A stretch of 64,000 nucleotides of DNA. Source: Flammeovirga sp. SJP92 (lineage in GTDB: Bacteria > Bacteroidota > Bacteroidia > Cytophagales > Flammeovirgaceae). A program made the position numbers and the translations under genes. Of the stretch, positions 37,542-44,815 are shown piece by piece (positions within the stretch are counted from its first letter, which is position 1; each line of letters opens with the position of its first letter). The notes under the pieces were generated by a model, which saw nothing but the letters and a program-made list of their open reading frames with translations, was not told the origin of the DNA and ran no database searches. Location of the stretch: positions 45,790 through 109,789 of the forward strand of contig NZ_LQAQ01000012.1 in assembly GCF_001583495.1 (NCBI RefSeq). Reading direction: 5' to 3'.

Positions 37542-38345
37542 ATGGATCCACACTTACTGGAATATACTTCAATCATTGCCTACATTATCACAGGAATTGT
37601 TGCCGGTATAGTCAATACACTTGCTGGCGGAGGGTCTTTATTCACCTTGTCTTTACTAATGTTTCTAGGTATGCCTGTGGGTATGGCAAATGGAACAAAC
37701 AGACTAGGTATTTTATTCCAAAACTTCACTGGGGCCTATACTTTCCATCAAAATAAACTCTTAGACATTCCTTCTTCTCTTAAATATTTAATTCCGTCAC
37801 TAATAGGTGCAATTGTAGGTGCTTTTACGGTTTCTGACATTGATGAGAAAACTCTGAAATACATCATTGGAACATTGATGGCTTTTATGCTGATACCTAT
37901 ACTAAGAGATAATAAACCGAATAGCCCCGTTCAGATCAAAGTAGGTCAAAAACCAAAATTCCAATACTGGAGAGATAATATCATTTTCTTTGCCATTGGA
38001 TTTTACGGCGGTTTTGTTCAGGCAGGAATTGGAATAATGATTCTAGTAGGAGTTTCAAATTTGGGAAAAATGACGTTAATTAGAGCCAACGCAGTCAAAA
38101 TGCTTATCATCGCCACCTACACTCTTCCTGTGTTTATAGTTTTTCTTTTAAAAGGACAAGTAGTATGGGTTGCTGCCATCTTATTGGCTATTGGTCAAGT
38201 GATAGGCACATGGTTTGCAGGTAAATTTGCATCAGGATCAGAAAAAGCCAATACTTTTATCAAGTGGCTTTTAATATGTATGGTTGTGGTCTCTATTTTT
38301 AAAATGTTTTGTCTAACAACATGGCTCATCAATTGTTTTCAATAA
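37542..38345 (+). CDS. TauE/SafE-family sulfite exporter-like permease
   Basis: A 267-residue polytopic membrane protein with about 8 transmembrane segments. It has the two repeated TauE domains, including GIVAGIVNTLAGGGSLFTL near 20-38 and GFYGGFVQAGIGIMILVGV near 155-173 in the second half, the conserved Gly/Gln motifs of the family. Family members export sulfite, sulfoacetate or other organosulfur anions; substrate unknown. It overlaps the next gene by 25 bp, suggesting co-translation. Confidence 0.85.
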   Translation: MDPHLLEYTSIIAYIITGIVAGIVNTLAGGGSLFTLSLLMFLGMPVGMANGTNRLGILFQNFTGAYTFHQNKLLDIPSSLKYLIPSLIGAIVGAFTVSDIDEKTLKYIIGTLMAFMLIPILRDNKPNSPVQIKVGQKPKFQYWRDNIIFFAIGFYGGFVQAGIGIMILVGVSNLGKMTLIRANAVKMLIIATYTLPVFIVFLLKGQVVWVAAILLAIGQVIGTWFAGKFASGSEKANTFIKWLLICMVVVSIFKMFCLTTWLINCFQ

Positions 38346-39130
38346 ATAAACTCTCACTACTCTTATTTTCCTTTTTAGTGATCTTCTTTACTGACAGTGC
38401 AAATGCACAAAAAAAACAGGAAGAGGTGAATACGTATGAGGAATATCAAAATAAGCAGAAGAAGGTGACCAATACACCGATGGACAAACAAAAAACGAAA
38501 CGTAATCTCAAACAAGCTCGAAAAGTCGATTCAGACATCAGGCTATCAGAGGATGCTAGAAAGAACGTTTCAAAGGATATGAAAAAATTCAAGCCTTATT
38601 CTGAACAAATCTCCACCAAGCAGAAGAAAAAAAATAACAAAAAACAACTTGGCAACCCTGTATTAGTAGAGGTGGACAAGAACAAGGGCAAAAAAATGAA
38701 TAAGACTGTTGCTCAACATCAAGGCTATGTGGTGGTTGAAAAAAACAAAGGAAAGAGAATAAGCAAAGAAGCTTCCAACTTCAAAGGGGGTTATGTGATT
38801 GTAGAAAAAAATAAAGGAAGAAGAGTTGGTAAAAAAGCCGCACAATACAGAGGTTATGTGGTTGTCGACCGATCAAGAAACAGAAGAATATCTAGACAGG
38901 CAGCAAACTTCAAACCGAATTATATTAAGATAAAGCAACAGCTTACCCTTACAAAAATGTATTATGGCAAAGGGCACGGCAAAAACTCTTACAAATATGT
39001 ACAGAAGAAACGCTTTGCTCCTCACTTTAAAGATATACCACAGCGAACTACTAAGGGGAAATCAAACAGCATGAAAGAGAAGCCTATTAAATATACCTAT
39101 TCTAAGGATGAGGCTGAAATATGGAATTAA
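38321..39130 (+). CDS. Secreted Lys-rich protein with four tandem 22-residue repeats
   Basis: A 269-residue exported protein. Signal peptide to about residue 30 (ending DSANAQ), starting at the ATG of MAHQLFSIN. Residues 35-115 are Lys/Gln/Glu-rich with a coiled-coil-like pattern. From about 118 to 205 four degenerate repeats occur, of the form GYVVVEKNKGKRISKEASN, GYVIVEKNKGRRVGKKA and GYVVVDRSRNRRISRQA (the first is LVEVDKNKGKKMNK). Each is a beta strand followed by a basic turn. The C-terminal part is basic and aromatic. I know no family. It overlaps the TauE gene by 25 bp and may be translated with it; no terminator is seen directly after. Confidence 0.75.
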   Translation: MAHQLFSINKLSLLLFSFLVIFFTDSANAQKKQEEVNTYEEYQNKQKKVTNTPMDKQKTKRNLKQARKVDSDIRLSEDARKNVSKDMKKFKPYSEQISTKQKKKNNKKQLGNPVLVEVDKNKGKKMNKTVAQHQGYVVVEKNKGKRISKEASNFKGGYVIVEKNKGRRVGKKAAQYRGYVVVDRSRNRRISRQAANFKPNYIKIKQQLTLTKMYYGKGHGKNSYKYVQKKRFAPHFKDIPQRTTKGKSNSMKEKPIKYTYSKDEAEIWN

Positions 39131-39226
39131 TTTTAAAGTTGGGGTAAATTGGATTTAGGCTTGACATCAGGTACTATTGACCTTTATAAGATTGGTTTTA
39201 TACCAAAGGCTTCTTAAGAGCAATGC

Positions 39227-40366
39227 TTAAGTGTTTAGCCATACTAAAATGAAAGGCACCACAAAGAAAAGCAGGAATAAGTACACAAAACCAAAGATTC
39301 TTTCCTTCGCTGCAAAAAATCCAAGCTTACTTGCATACCAAACTGGTATTCTTTTCAAAGTAGGTACTGTTGTAAAAATCACTACGCCCAATACATTGAA
39401 CAATACATGAGTTAGGGCAATCTCTACACCGAATTCTGTACCCGTTGCCAAGGCAGCAAATAAAGCCGTTATTGTAGTACCTACATTGGCTCCCATGATA
39501 AACATGTATGCTCTAGGAAGCGTAATTCTCTTACTTGCCGTCAAAGGTACAATCAACGATGATGTAATAGAACTTGACTGAACAATGGCCGTCAATGAGA
39601 TTCCTGAAAATAAACTTACGGCATCATTCTTAAACAAAGCATTAACCGATTTCACCTGAGAAGTATTTATGAACACCTCCTTGGTCATACCTCCAATTAA
39701 TTTCAAAGAGACAATCAACATCAGTACTGATATTCCTAAAATCACCCAAGGGTAATCTGTCAATGAATCAAATAACAAGTGGCTGATTTGATCAATTCCT
39801 ATATTCAAACCCTCAAAACGACTATTTGTATTCGCTAAAGAAAGGTCTTGCTTAAAGAAATTACTTGCTATGGACTGGGACAAATTGGATAAAAAACCTG
39901 TACTCAATTCCAAAGGCAAGAAAATCAAGGCTGCAAAAATATTAAAAAAGTCATGAAGCGCCGCCCCAGAGAGTGCCCTCATGAAAATACTTTTATCGTC
40001 TATATAACTCAATGCCACAATAGTACTTGTAACGGTTGTACCAATGTTAGCACCCATCACTATAAAAACTGCATCATCTAACGACAATTTTCCCAATCCA
40101 ACAGCTCCCACAACTATTGCTGTGACCGCTGAACTACTTTGAAAAACCGCCGCACCTAAAAGGCCAATAAAAAAATAAATAAATGGATTATGCTCTACTG
40201 CTACTAATTCTTCCGCCAACCCTGTTCCTAAAAGAGTAAAAGCAAATTTCATTGTTCCAAATGAAATGAACATTAAGTAGAATGCACAAATCACAAATAT
40301 TGTTTTCTTTGCTATAACTCTATAATCAACATTCTCCAAGTTTATATTATTTATTGCTTGTTTCAA
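39227..40366 (-). CDS. Na/Pi cotransporter-family protein (NptA-like)
   Basis: A 379-residue polytopic protein with two inverted repeats, each carrying the family's QSSS signature: AAVFQSSSAVTAIVVGAVG near 80 and TAIVQSSSITSSLIVPLTAS near 265. Typical of the PF02690 sodium-phosphate symporter family. About 8 transmembrane segments. Usually longer bacterial members carry a PhoU domain at the C-terminus; this one ends at the membrane part, so it is a short form. Divergent from the RsmI-like methyltransferase gene. Confidence 0.9.
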   Translation of the reverse strand: MKQAINNINLENVDYRVIAKKTIFVICAFYLMFISFGTMKFAFTLLGTGLAEELVAVEHNPFIYFFIGLLGAAVFQSSSAVTAIVVGAVGLGKLSLDDAVFIVMGANIGTTVTSTIVALSYIDDKSIFMRALSGAALHDFFNIFAALIFLPLELSTGFLSNLSQSIASNFFKQDLSLANTNSRFEGLNIGIDQISHLLFDSLTDYPWVILGISVLMLIVSLKLIGGMTKEVFINTSQVKSVNALFKNDAVSLFSGISLTAIVQSSSITSSLIVPLTASKRITLPRAYMFIMGANVGTTITALFAALATGTEFGVEIALTHVLFNVLGVVIFTTVPTLKRIPVWYASKLGFFAAKERIFGFVYLFLLFFVVPFILVWLNT

Positions 40367-40515
40367 GTATAAAAACTAGTCTATTTTGTAAGTTTGTAAA
40401 ATTAATAAAACAAGTGTTGTAATTACTCTCTGTAATATTAATAAAAAATGAATTAATATTTATTTTGAGTTTTTAGATAATCATCAATTTTCTTACCATT
40501 TAAACCATTTTTCTT

Positions 40516-41214
40516 GTGTTTTTATATCTAATCCCAAGTTTGCTTGCCGCTGACCGATACGACGTTTTACCCCCTGAAACCAAAGAGGCTATTAAAAATA
40601 CCAAATATTATCTTGTTGAAGATTTAAGAACAGCACGTCGATTTATTGGCGGATGGAAAATTGATGGTATTACAGTTCAGGATTTAAATTTCCAGATACT
40701 GGATAAGAAAACGAAGCCAGAACAAGTTAAAAACCTCTTTAATAATGTTCCGAAAGGAGAAAGTATTGGAGTAATTTCTGAAGCAGGCTGTCCAGGAGTT
40801 GCAGACCCTGGTGCATTAGCTGTTCAATATGCTCATAAAAACAAAATCAAAGTAAAACCATTAGTGGGACCTTCTTCTATATTATTAGCTTTGATGGCTT
40901 CTGGACTAAGCGGGCAAAAATTTGCATTCCATGGTTACATGCCAATTCAAAAAGCTGAAAAAATCAAAGCCCTGAAGCGTCTAGAAACAGAATCCACAAA
41001 ATTCTATCAAGCTCAAATCTTTATGGAAACACCATTTAGAAATACAGCAATGATAGAAGACTTGTGCGACAACCTCAATCCTAATACGAGATTATGTATT
41101 GCTTCCAACGTACAGGCAGAAGATGAGTTCATCAAAACATTCACTCTGAAAGAGTGGAAATCTAAGAAAGTGGATATTCATAAAAAACCTACCATTTTTA
41201 TACTACAGGCTTAA
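40516..41214 (+). CDS. RsmI-like SAM-dependent methyltransferase
   Basis: A 232-residue tetrapyrrole-methylase-fold enzyme. The SAM/substrate motifs are ISEAGCPGVADPGALAV near 95-111 and VGPSSILLALMASGLSG near 120-136. The family includes RsmI, which 2'-O-methylates C1402 of 16S rRNA, and related Bacteroidota proteins about 50 residues shorter than RsmI, like this one. The start is a GTG at 40516 (FLYLIPSLLA follows directly, as in relatives). It is probably not true RsmI since the C-terminal domain is missing; the substrate is unsure. Confidence 0.75.
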   Translation: MFLYLIPSLLAADRYDVLPPETKEAIKNTKYYLVEDLRTARRFIGGWKIDGITVQDLNFQILDKKTKPEQVKNLFNNVPKGESIGVISEAGCPGVADPGALAVQYAHKNKIKVKPLVGPSSILLALMASGLSGQKFAFHGYMPIQKAEKIKALKRLETESTKFYQAQIFMETPFRNTAMIEDLCDNLNPNTRLCIASNVQAEDEFIKTFTLKEWKSKKVDIHKKPTIFILQA

Positions 41215-41315
41215 TCTTATCGCAAAAGAGTCTGTTTCTAGCAACAGAGCCTCTAAGGATTAGTCACTGTGTTATCAGAATAGAATATTTTCTATCTTTT
41301 TAATGAAAATATTTC

Positions 41316-41346
41316 AAGCTTCTAATTGAATTTAGAAGCTTTTTTT
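41316..41346 (+). terminator. Terminator of the methyltransferase gene
   Basis: AAGCTTCTAA / TTTAGAAGCTT hairpin followed by a T run, 100 bp after the stop. Confidence 0.85.
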
Positions 41347-41475
41347 ATGGATAATAGTTTATCATTAATAAATCACTAAATAACACTTTAAATAAGCTAG
41401 ATGAATTATGATTTTATTAAATATAAAGCTAAATTATTACCAATATCATAAATAATAAATTATTTTATTGAAAAG

Positions 41476-41507
41476 TTTGTATTTGAAATTAATATTATCT
41501 TACTTTG
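41476..41507 (+). promoter_or_regulatory. Promoter for the tRNA-like pair (TTTG-N20-TTACTTTG)
   Basis: TTTG at 41476-41479 and TTACTTTG at 41500-41507 are separated by 20 nt, one mismatch to the TAnnTTTG -7 consensus. The TSS would be near 41514, 57 nt before the first tRNA-like gene. It shows the plus strand is transcribed here. Confidence 0.55.
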
Positions 41508-41559
41508 TATCAACGAAAAGGGAAAAAGATTAAACGAATCGCAATAACCCTTCAAAAAA

Positions 41560-41727
41560 TTTGAAATACACTGTAAGGTGATGAAACTGGCAGACATGCC
41601 CTCCTGTCTCGGGGGTGGAGATTCGCGATAAACACTTGGTAATGGGTTGACCACTAAACGTGCGATGCATACACGATTTGTCAAGAGGCTAAGTACTCCG
41701 TGAAGGTTCGAATCCTTCCCTTACAGC
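41560..41727 (+). repeat. First copy of a 168-bp direct repeat
   Basis: Near-identical to 41759-41926, differing at five or so positions; offset 199 bp. The repeat unit contains one tRNA-like gene and about 11 bases upstream of it. Confidence 0.95.
41571..41726 (+). tRNA. tRNA-like gene, copy 1, with ~85-nt extra region
   Basis: A cloverleaf can be drawn by eye. Acceptor TGTAAGG (41572-41578) pairs with CCTTACA (41719-41725); an eighth C-G pair (41571/41726) extends it. U8-G9, D stem ATG/CAT with a Leu-type loop AAACTGGCAGA, then G26. Anticodon stem CCCTC/GGGGG with loop CTGTCTC, which reads as anticodon GUC but puts U at position 37, where a purine is normal. T stem GAAGG/CCTTC with loop TTCGAAT. 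Between the anticodon stem and the T stem lie about 85 nt instead of 4-20. An alternative is that TGTC...TGTC flanks an insert, whose removal leaves CTGTCAA in the anticodon loop. CCA is not encoded. Function is uncertain. Confidence 0.55.
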
Positions 41728-41758
41728 AACTCTCAACATAACGACGTTGAGCATAACT

Positions 41759-41926
41759 TTTGAAATACACTGTAAGGTGATGAAACTGGCAGACATGCCC
41801 TCCTGTCTCGGGGGTGGAGGTTCACGATAAACACTTGGTAATGGGTTGACCACTACACGTGCGATGCACACACGATTTGTCAAGAGGCTAAGTACTTCGT
41901 GAAGGTTCGAATCCTTCCCTTACAGC
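41759..41926 (+). repeat. Second copy of the 168-bp direct repeat
   Basis: Near-identical to 41560-41727. A short hairpin CTCAAC/GTTGAG (41733-41751) lies between the copies. Confidence 0.95.
41770..41925 (+). tRNA. tRNA-like gene, copy 2, with ~85-nt extra region
   Basis: Same fold as copy 1: acceptor TGTAAGG/CCTTACA with an extra C-G pair, Leu-type D-arm, anticodon stem CCCTC/GGGGG, T-arm GAAGG-TTCGAAT-CCTTC. The differences from copy 1 lie only in the long insert (five or so); the tRNA body is unchanged. The changes include TTCGCG to TTCACG opposite CGTGAA, which keeps pairing through a G-U to A-U exchange, hinting that the insert has a conserved fold. A strong terminator follows at 41935. 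The antisense frame encodes REGFEPS, the usual shadow of a T-arm. Confidence 0.55.
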
Positions 41927-41927
41927 T

Positions 41928-42878
41928 TTAATTAAGCTTCCTAGATTCTTTTAGGAGGCTTTTTTTATTCGCTACCGTTTTCACAAAAGACAAAACTACA
42001 TTGCTTGCTTCTACAAAAAAACCAATATTGATATTCTCAAAAGTGTCAGTTGGCCTATGATAATGTTGGTGTTCTTCTACTCCAAAATAGATAAAAGGTA
42101 CTCCTTTTTTATGGAATTCTCCATGGTCAGACAAAAACACCCAATTATTCAATCCATCATCTCTTTTTCTATCATGTCCATATTTTATAGAAAGGTCACA
42201 ATATTCTAAAGTCTCATTGATATCTTTTTTGAATTCTGGATGAAAGTTAGTACCAGTAACAAACAACTTATCTTCACTGCTTATGGAAATCATATCCATA
42301 TTAATAAAAAGATGAATTGATTCATTGGGTAGTAAATTACTATTGACAAAATAATTAGAGCCAGCACACCTCATTTCTTCTGCGTCAAAAGAAATAAACA
42401 CGATCGGTAATGAAGCTGGTTGAAGTTTCAGTTCTTTTGCAATTTCTATCAATGCCGCTACACCTGAAGCATTATCGTCTGCTCCATTATAAATATCTCC
42501 AGCATAGACACCTAGGTGATCATAATGGGCACCAACTACAATACATCCTTGACTTGGATTTTTGATTTCAGTACCTTCCAGATAACCAATTACATTATGT
42601 GCTGTAGGATTAACATTAAAAAGTCTGTTGTGAAATTTAAAGGTTTGTACATAAGTAGAATCCAATGGTTTTAAACCTATTTCTTCGAATTTTTCGACAA
42701 TAAAGTCCCTAGCCATTCGCCCTCCTTTAGTATCTGTTTTTCTACCCTCAAATGCATCTGAAGATAAAATTCTAGTAGTCGTTAATAAGGAGACCGAATT
42801 GATTCTTGATTCCTGTGCAATACAAATCGAAGTCACTACAAGTAAGGTAAAAGAAAGAAATGCTCTAAAGATGGACAT
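41928..42878 (-). CDS. M28-family zinc aminopeptidase
   Basis: A 316-residue secreted metallopeptidase. Signal peptide 1-21 (ending SICIAQ). All zinc ligands of the M28 family are visible: His in GAHYDHLGVYAG near 118, Asp in NGADDNASGVAAL near 134, Glu-Glu in SFDAEEMRCAGS near 168, Asp in FINMDMIS near 193, and His in GVEEHQHYHRPTDT near 279. Likely cleaves peptides or amino acids in the periplasm. Operonic with the HhH gene 10 bp upstream. The plus-strand terminator of the tRNA-like pair falls inside the C-terminal codons. Confidence 0.92.
   Translation of the reverse strand: MSIFRAFLSFTLLVVTSICIAQESRINSVSLLTTTRILSSDAFEGRKTDTKGGRMARDFIVEKFEEIGLKPLDSTYVQTFKFHNRLFNVNPTAHNVIGYLEGTEIKNPSQGCIVVGAHYDHLGVYAGDIYNGADDNASGVAALIEIAKELKLQPASLPIVFISFDAEEMRCAGSNYFVNSNLLPNESIHLFINMDMISISSEDKLFVTGTNFHPEFKKDINETLEYCDLSIKYGHDRKRDDGLNNWVFLSDHGEFHKKGVPFIYFGVEEHQHYHRPTDTFENINIGFFVEASNVVLSFVKTVANKKSLLKESRKLN
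41935..41967 (+). terminator. Terminator of the tRNA-like pair
   Basis: AGCTTCCTA / TAGGAGGCT, 9 bp with one G-U, followed by seven T on the plus strand. It overlaps the end of the M28 coding region on the other strand. Confidence 0.8.
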
Positions 42879-42888
42879 AAAAAATCAT

Positions 42889-44004
42889 TTATCGGAATGA
42901 TAAATATGGAAGAATATTTTCTATATCTTTTAATGTTATCATCTTTATTTTCAATAAATCCTCAATATTTTCATATTTCCCATGTTGATCCCTGTATTTT
43001 GTGATCCATCTAGCCTGCTTATGACTTAGGTAAGGATGAGTTGCAAGCTGTTCAAAAGAAGCTTCATTAATATGAATTTTTTTGATTCCTCCATCATCAA
43101 CATATATTTGTGAAGACAGAGAAACAAACAATAACGAGTCTATTCCATATACTTCCTTTAATTGTTCCTTTTTATAAAAGCTACCGCCTAACCGTGTCCT
43201 ATAGTCTTTAATTTTTTGAGCTCTAGCATCACCAATTCCTTTCAATTGCTTTAACTCCTCAAGGTCAGCCGTATTTAAATTGATATAAAGTTTTTCCTCT
43301 ACAATCTCTTCTTCTTTTTCAGCTTCAATATGTATGTACTCTTTTAAAGATAAATACAATGCAGAATCTACACCATACAGTTTATAAATGTCTTCTACTT
43401 TATAAAAGTGACCTCCTTTTGATCTATAATTGATTAAACTTTTTATAAAATAAGAGGAAAGGTGCATTTGCTTCAGTGTCAACTCGTCAACAGTGTTGGG
43501 ATCAAACTTCTTTAACTTTAAATCATTCTTCTTTTTCTTCCTCATTTTTGAATAGGAAGTTGTTGTAGCAGTAGAAAGGTATTTTGGCTTGTGTACTTTT
43601 CTTCTTGGGAAAATAAAATAAGGTAAAAGAGTATCTACCTTATCTTTATCAATATCATAGATAGCATAAAGGTCTGCTTCAGAATAAAAGTACCCACCTT
43701 TCAATCTAAAGTTTACAATTCGATTGGCTATTTCTTCAGAAAAATCAAGTTTCATCCAATCTTTTACTTTCAAGTGATTGGGATTTACCTTCTCTTCAAG
43801 AGAAATACTGTTTTTATCTTTCTGTAAAAAATGTACCTCAATCTTCTTTTGAATCATTTCATCCTCTTCATCAAAAAAGAAATTATAAATCTGATGAGAA
43901 TAAAGAACACAAAAGATAAAAGGGATAAGTATGAGAAAGCTGGCTATTTCCCTTCTATTTGAAGAAAAACGATGTGCTAATTCTTTCAACCATTGGTTTT
44001 TCAT
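42889..44004 (-). CDS. Membrane-anchored protein with four helix-hairpin-helix repeats (ComEA-like)
   Basis: A 371-residue protein. A single transmembrane segment at about 22-40 (ASFLILIPFIFCVLYSHQ) anchors it, with the repeats outside or in the periplasm. Four related segments follow, each with the pattern of a helix, a G-h-G or similar turn, a helix and then an aromatic-rich F-Y-x-x-x-D-L/I-Y sequence: near 75-120, 150-200, 235-290 (LKQLKGIGDARAQKIKDYR is the cleanest hairpin) and 300-350. Such repeats bind DNA in ComEA-type competence proteins; here comEC is not adjacent. The first ATG (44043) lies inside the terminator hairpin of the previous gene; I chose 44004. Confidence 0.75.
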   Translation of the reverse strand: MKNQWLKELAHRFSSNRREIASFLILIPFIFCVLYSHQIYNFFFDEEDEMIQKKIEVHFLQKDKNSISLEEKVNPNHLKVKDWMKLDFSEEIANRIVNFRLKGGYFYSEADLYAIYDIDKDKVDTLLPYFIFPRRKVHKPKYLSTATTTSYSKMRKKKKNDLKLKKFDPNTVDELTLKQMHLSSYFIKSLINYRSKGGHFYKVEDIYKLYGVDSALYLSLKEYIHIEAEKEEEIVEEKLYINLNTADLEELKQLKGIGDARAQKIKDYRTRLGGSFYKKEQLKEVYGIDSLLFVSLSSQIYVDDGGIKKIHINEASFEQLATHPYLSHKQARWITKYRDQHGKYENIEDLLKIKMITLKDIENILPYLSFR

Positions 44005-44033
44005 TATGAGCGTTAGTTTTTGTTGAATCATAA

Positions 44034-44070
44034 AAATAAGCATGTCTTAAATATTTAGACATGCTTATTT
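44034..44070 (-). terminator. Terminator of the glucosaminidase gene
   Basis: AAATAAGCATGTCT / AGACATGCTTATTT with an AAATATTT-like loop, followed by TTTTATG on the minus strand. Confidence 0.8.
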
Positions 44071-44076
44071 AATCTA

Positions 44077-44745
44077 TTATTTCGTATCGAATTCGTACAA
44101 TCGATACTTTTCGATAATATCTATCAATTTGGAAGGATACTTTGGATCAGTGGCGTACCCTGCCTTTTTCAGTCCTTTAGCCCAACCTTTGTAATCTGTA
44201 ATTTTCAAATTGAAAAGTGGTGCATACCAAGACCTTGTTCTCAGAAAATCACCATGATCTTCATATGAATCTAATACAGAACCATACACTCTAAAGCACT
44301 CATTGGGCCTGTCATCATCATAACGGTATGATTCTCCATTCCAGTTTCCACCACACTTAATACCAAAGTGATTATTTGTTGCTCTTGAAAGTTTACTATT
44401 GCCTACACCTGACTCTAATAAGCCTTGTGACAAGGTAATACTTGCCGGCACTTTCTTCTTATGCATGGATTCTATAGCGTAAGGGCTGAACATATCGATA
44501 TACTCCTGAACCGTCAATTTTTTGCCTGGAGGAATTTTATCTTCAACACCTTTCTTTGCTTTTGCAGTTTCATTTTTGGTATCAGGAACGTAATTATTAT
44601 TGGCATTGCCCCCATTTTCAGCCAATAGTTTTTTGTTTCTCTTTTCCACTCGATTAGAGTAAGTGTATTGACTTAAACTTGCACATGAAGTGAAAAACAA
44701 GAAAACAACGGCACAAGCTGGGATAAAAAATTTAGATGTTCTCAT
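44077..44745 (-). CDS. Glucosaminidase-domain lipoprotein
   Basis: A 222-residue peptidoglycan hydrolase. Lipoprotein signal with lipobox FFTSC near 20. The glucosaminidase domain (about 85-220) carries the catalytic Glu in ITLSQGLLESGVGNSKLSR near 105-120 and the typical NNHFGIKC near 127. It cleaves glycan strands during cell growth or division. A charged linker (about 40-70) joins the anchor to the domain. It lies upstream of the HhH gene on the same strand but is separated from it by a strong terminator. Confidence 0.88.
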   Translation of the reverse strand: MRTSKFFIPACAVVFLFFTSCASLSQYTYSNRVEKRNKKLLAENGGNANNNYVPDTKNETAKAKKGVEDKIPPGKKLTVQEYIDMFSPYAIESMHKKKVPASITLSQGLLESGVGNSKLSRATNNHFGIKCGGNWNGESYRYDDDRPNECFRVYGSVLDSYEDHGDFLRTRSWYAPLFNLKITDYKGWAKGLKKAGYATDPKYPSKLIDIIEKYRLYEFDTK

Positions 44746-44764
44746 TCAAAAAATTAAATAAAAA

Positions 44765-44794
44765 AAGCTCAAGTCTAAAATTAAACTTGAGCTT
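44765..44794 (-). terminator. Terminator of glyS
   Basis: AAGCTCAAGT / ACTTGAGCTT followed by a T run on the minus strand, 20 bp after the glyS stop. Confidence 0.9.
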
Positions 44795-44815
44795 CAATGT
44801 ATTAATATTTATCTA

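Noticed and set aside
41460..41883. Two antisense frames (MTNRVCIARLVVN... and MTNRVCIARVVVN...) over the repeat pair
   Set aside because: They mirror the tRNA-like repeats; the second ends in REGFEPS, the usual antisense reading of a T-arm. No supporting promoter or protein features.
41571..41926. tmRNA or group I intron as explanation for the tRNA-like genes
   Set aside because: tmRNA is about 350 nt with a tag reading frame, and its D-arm is degenerate, whereas the D-arm here is good. A group I intron would need over 200 nt and its conserved core, which I do not see.
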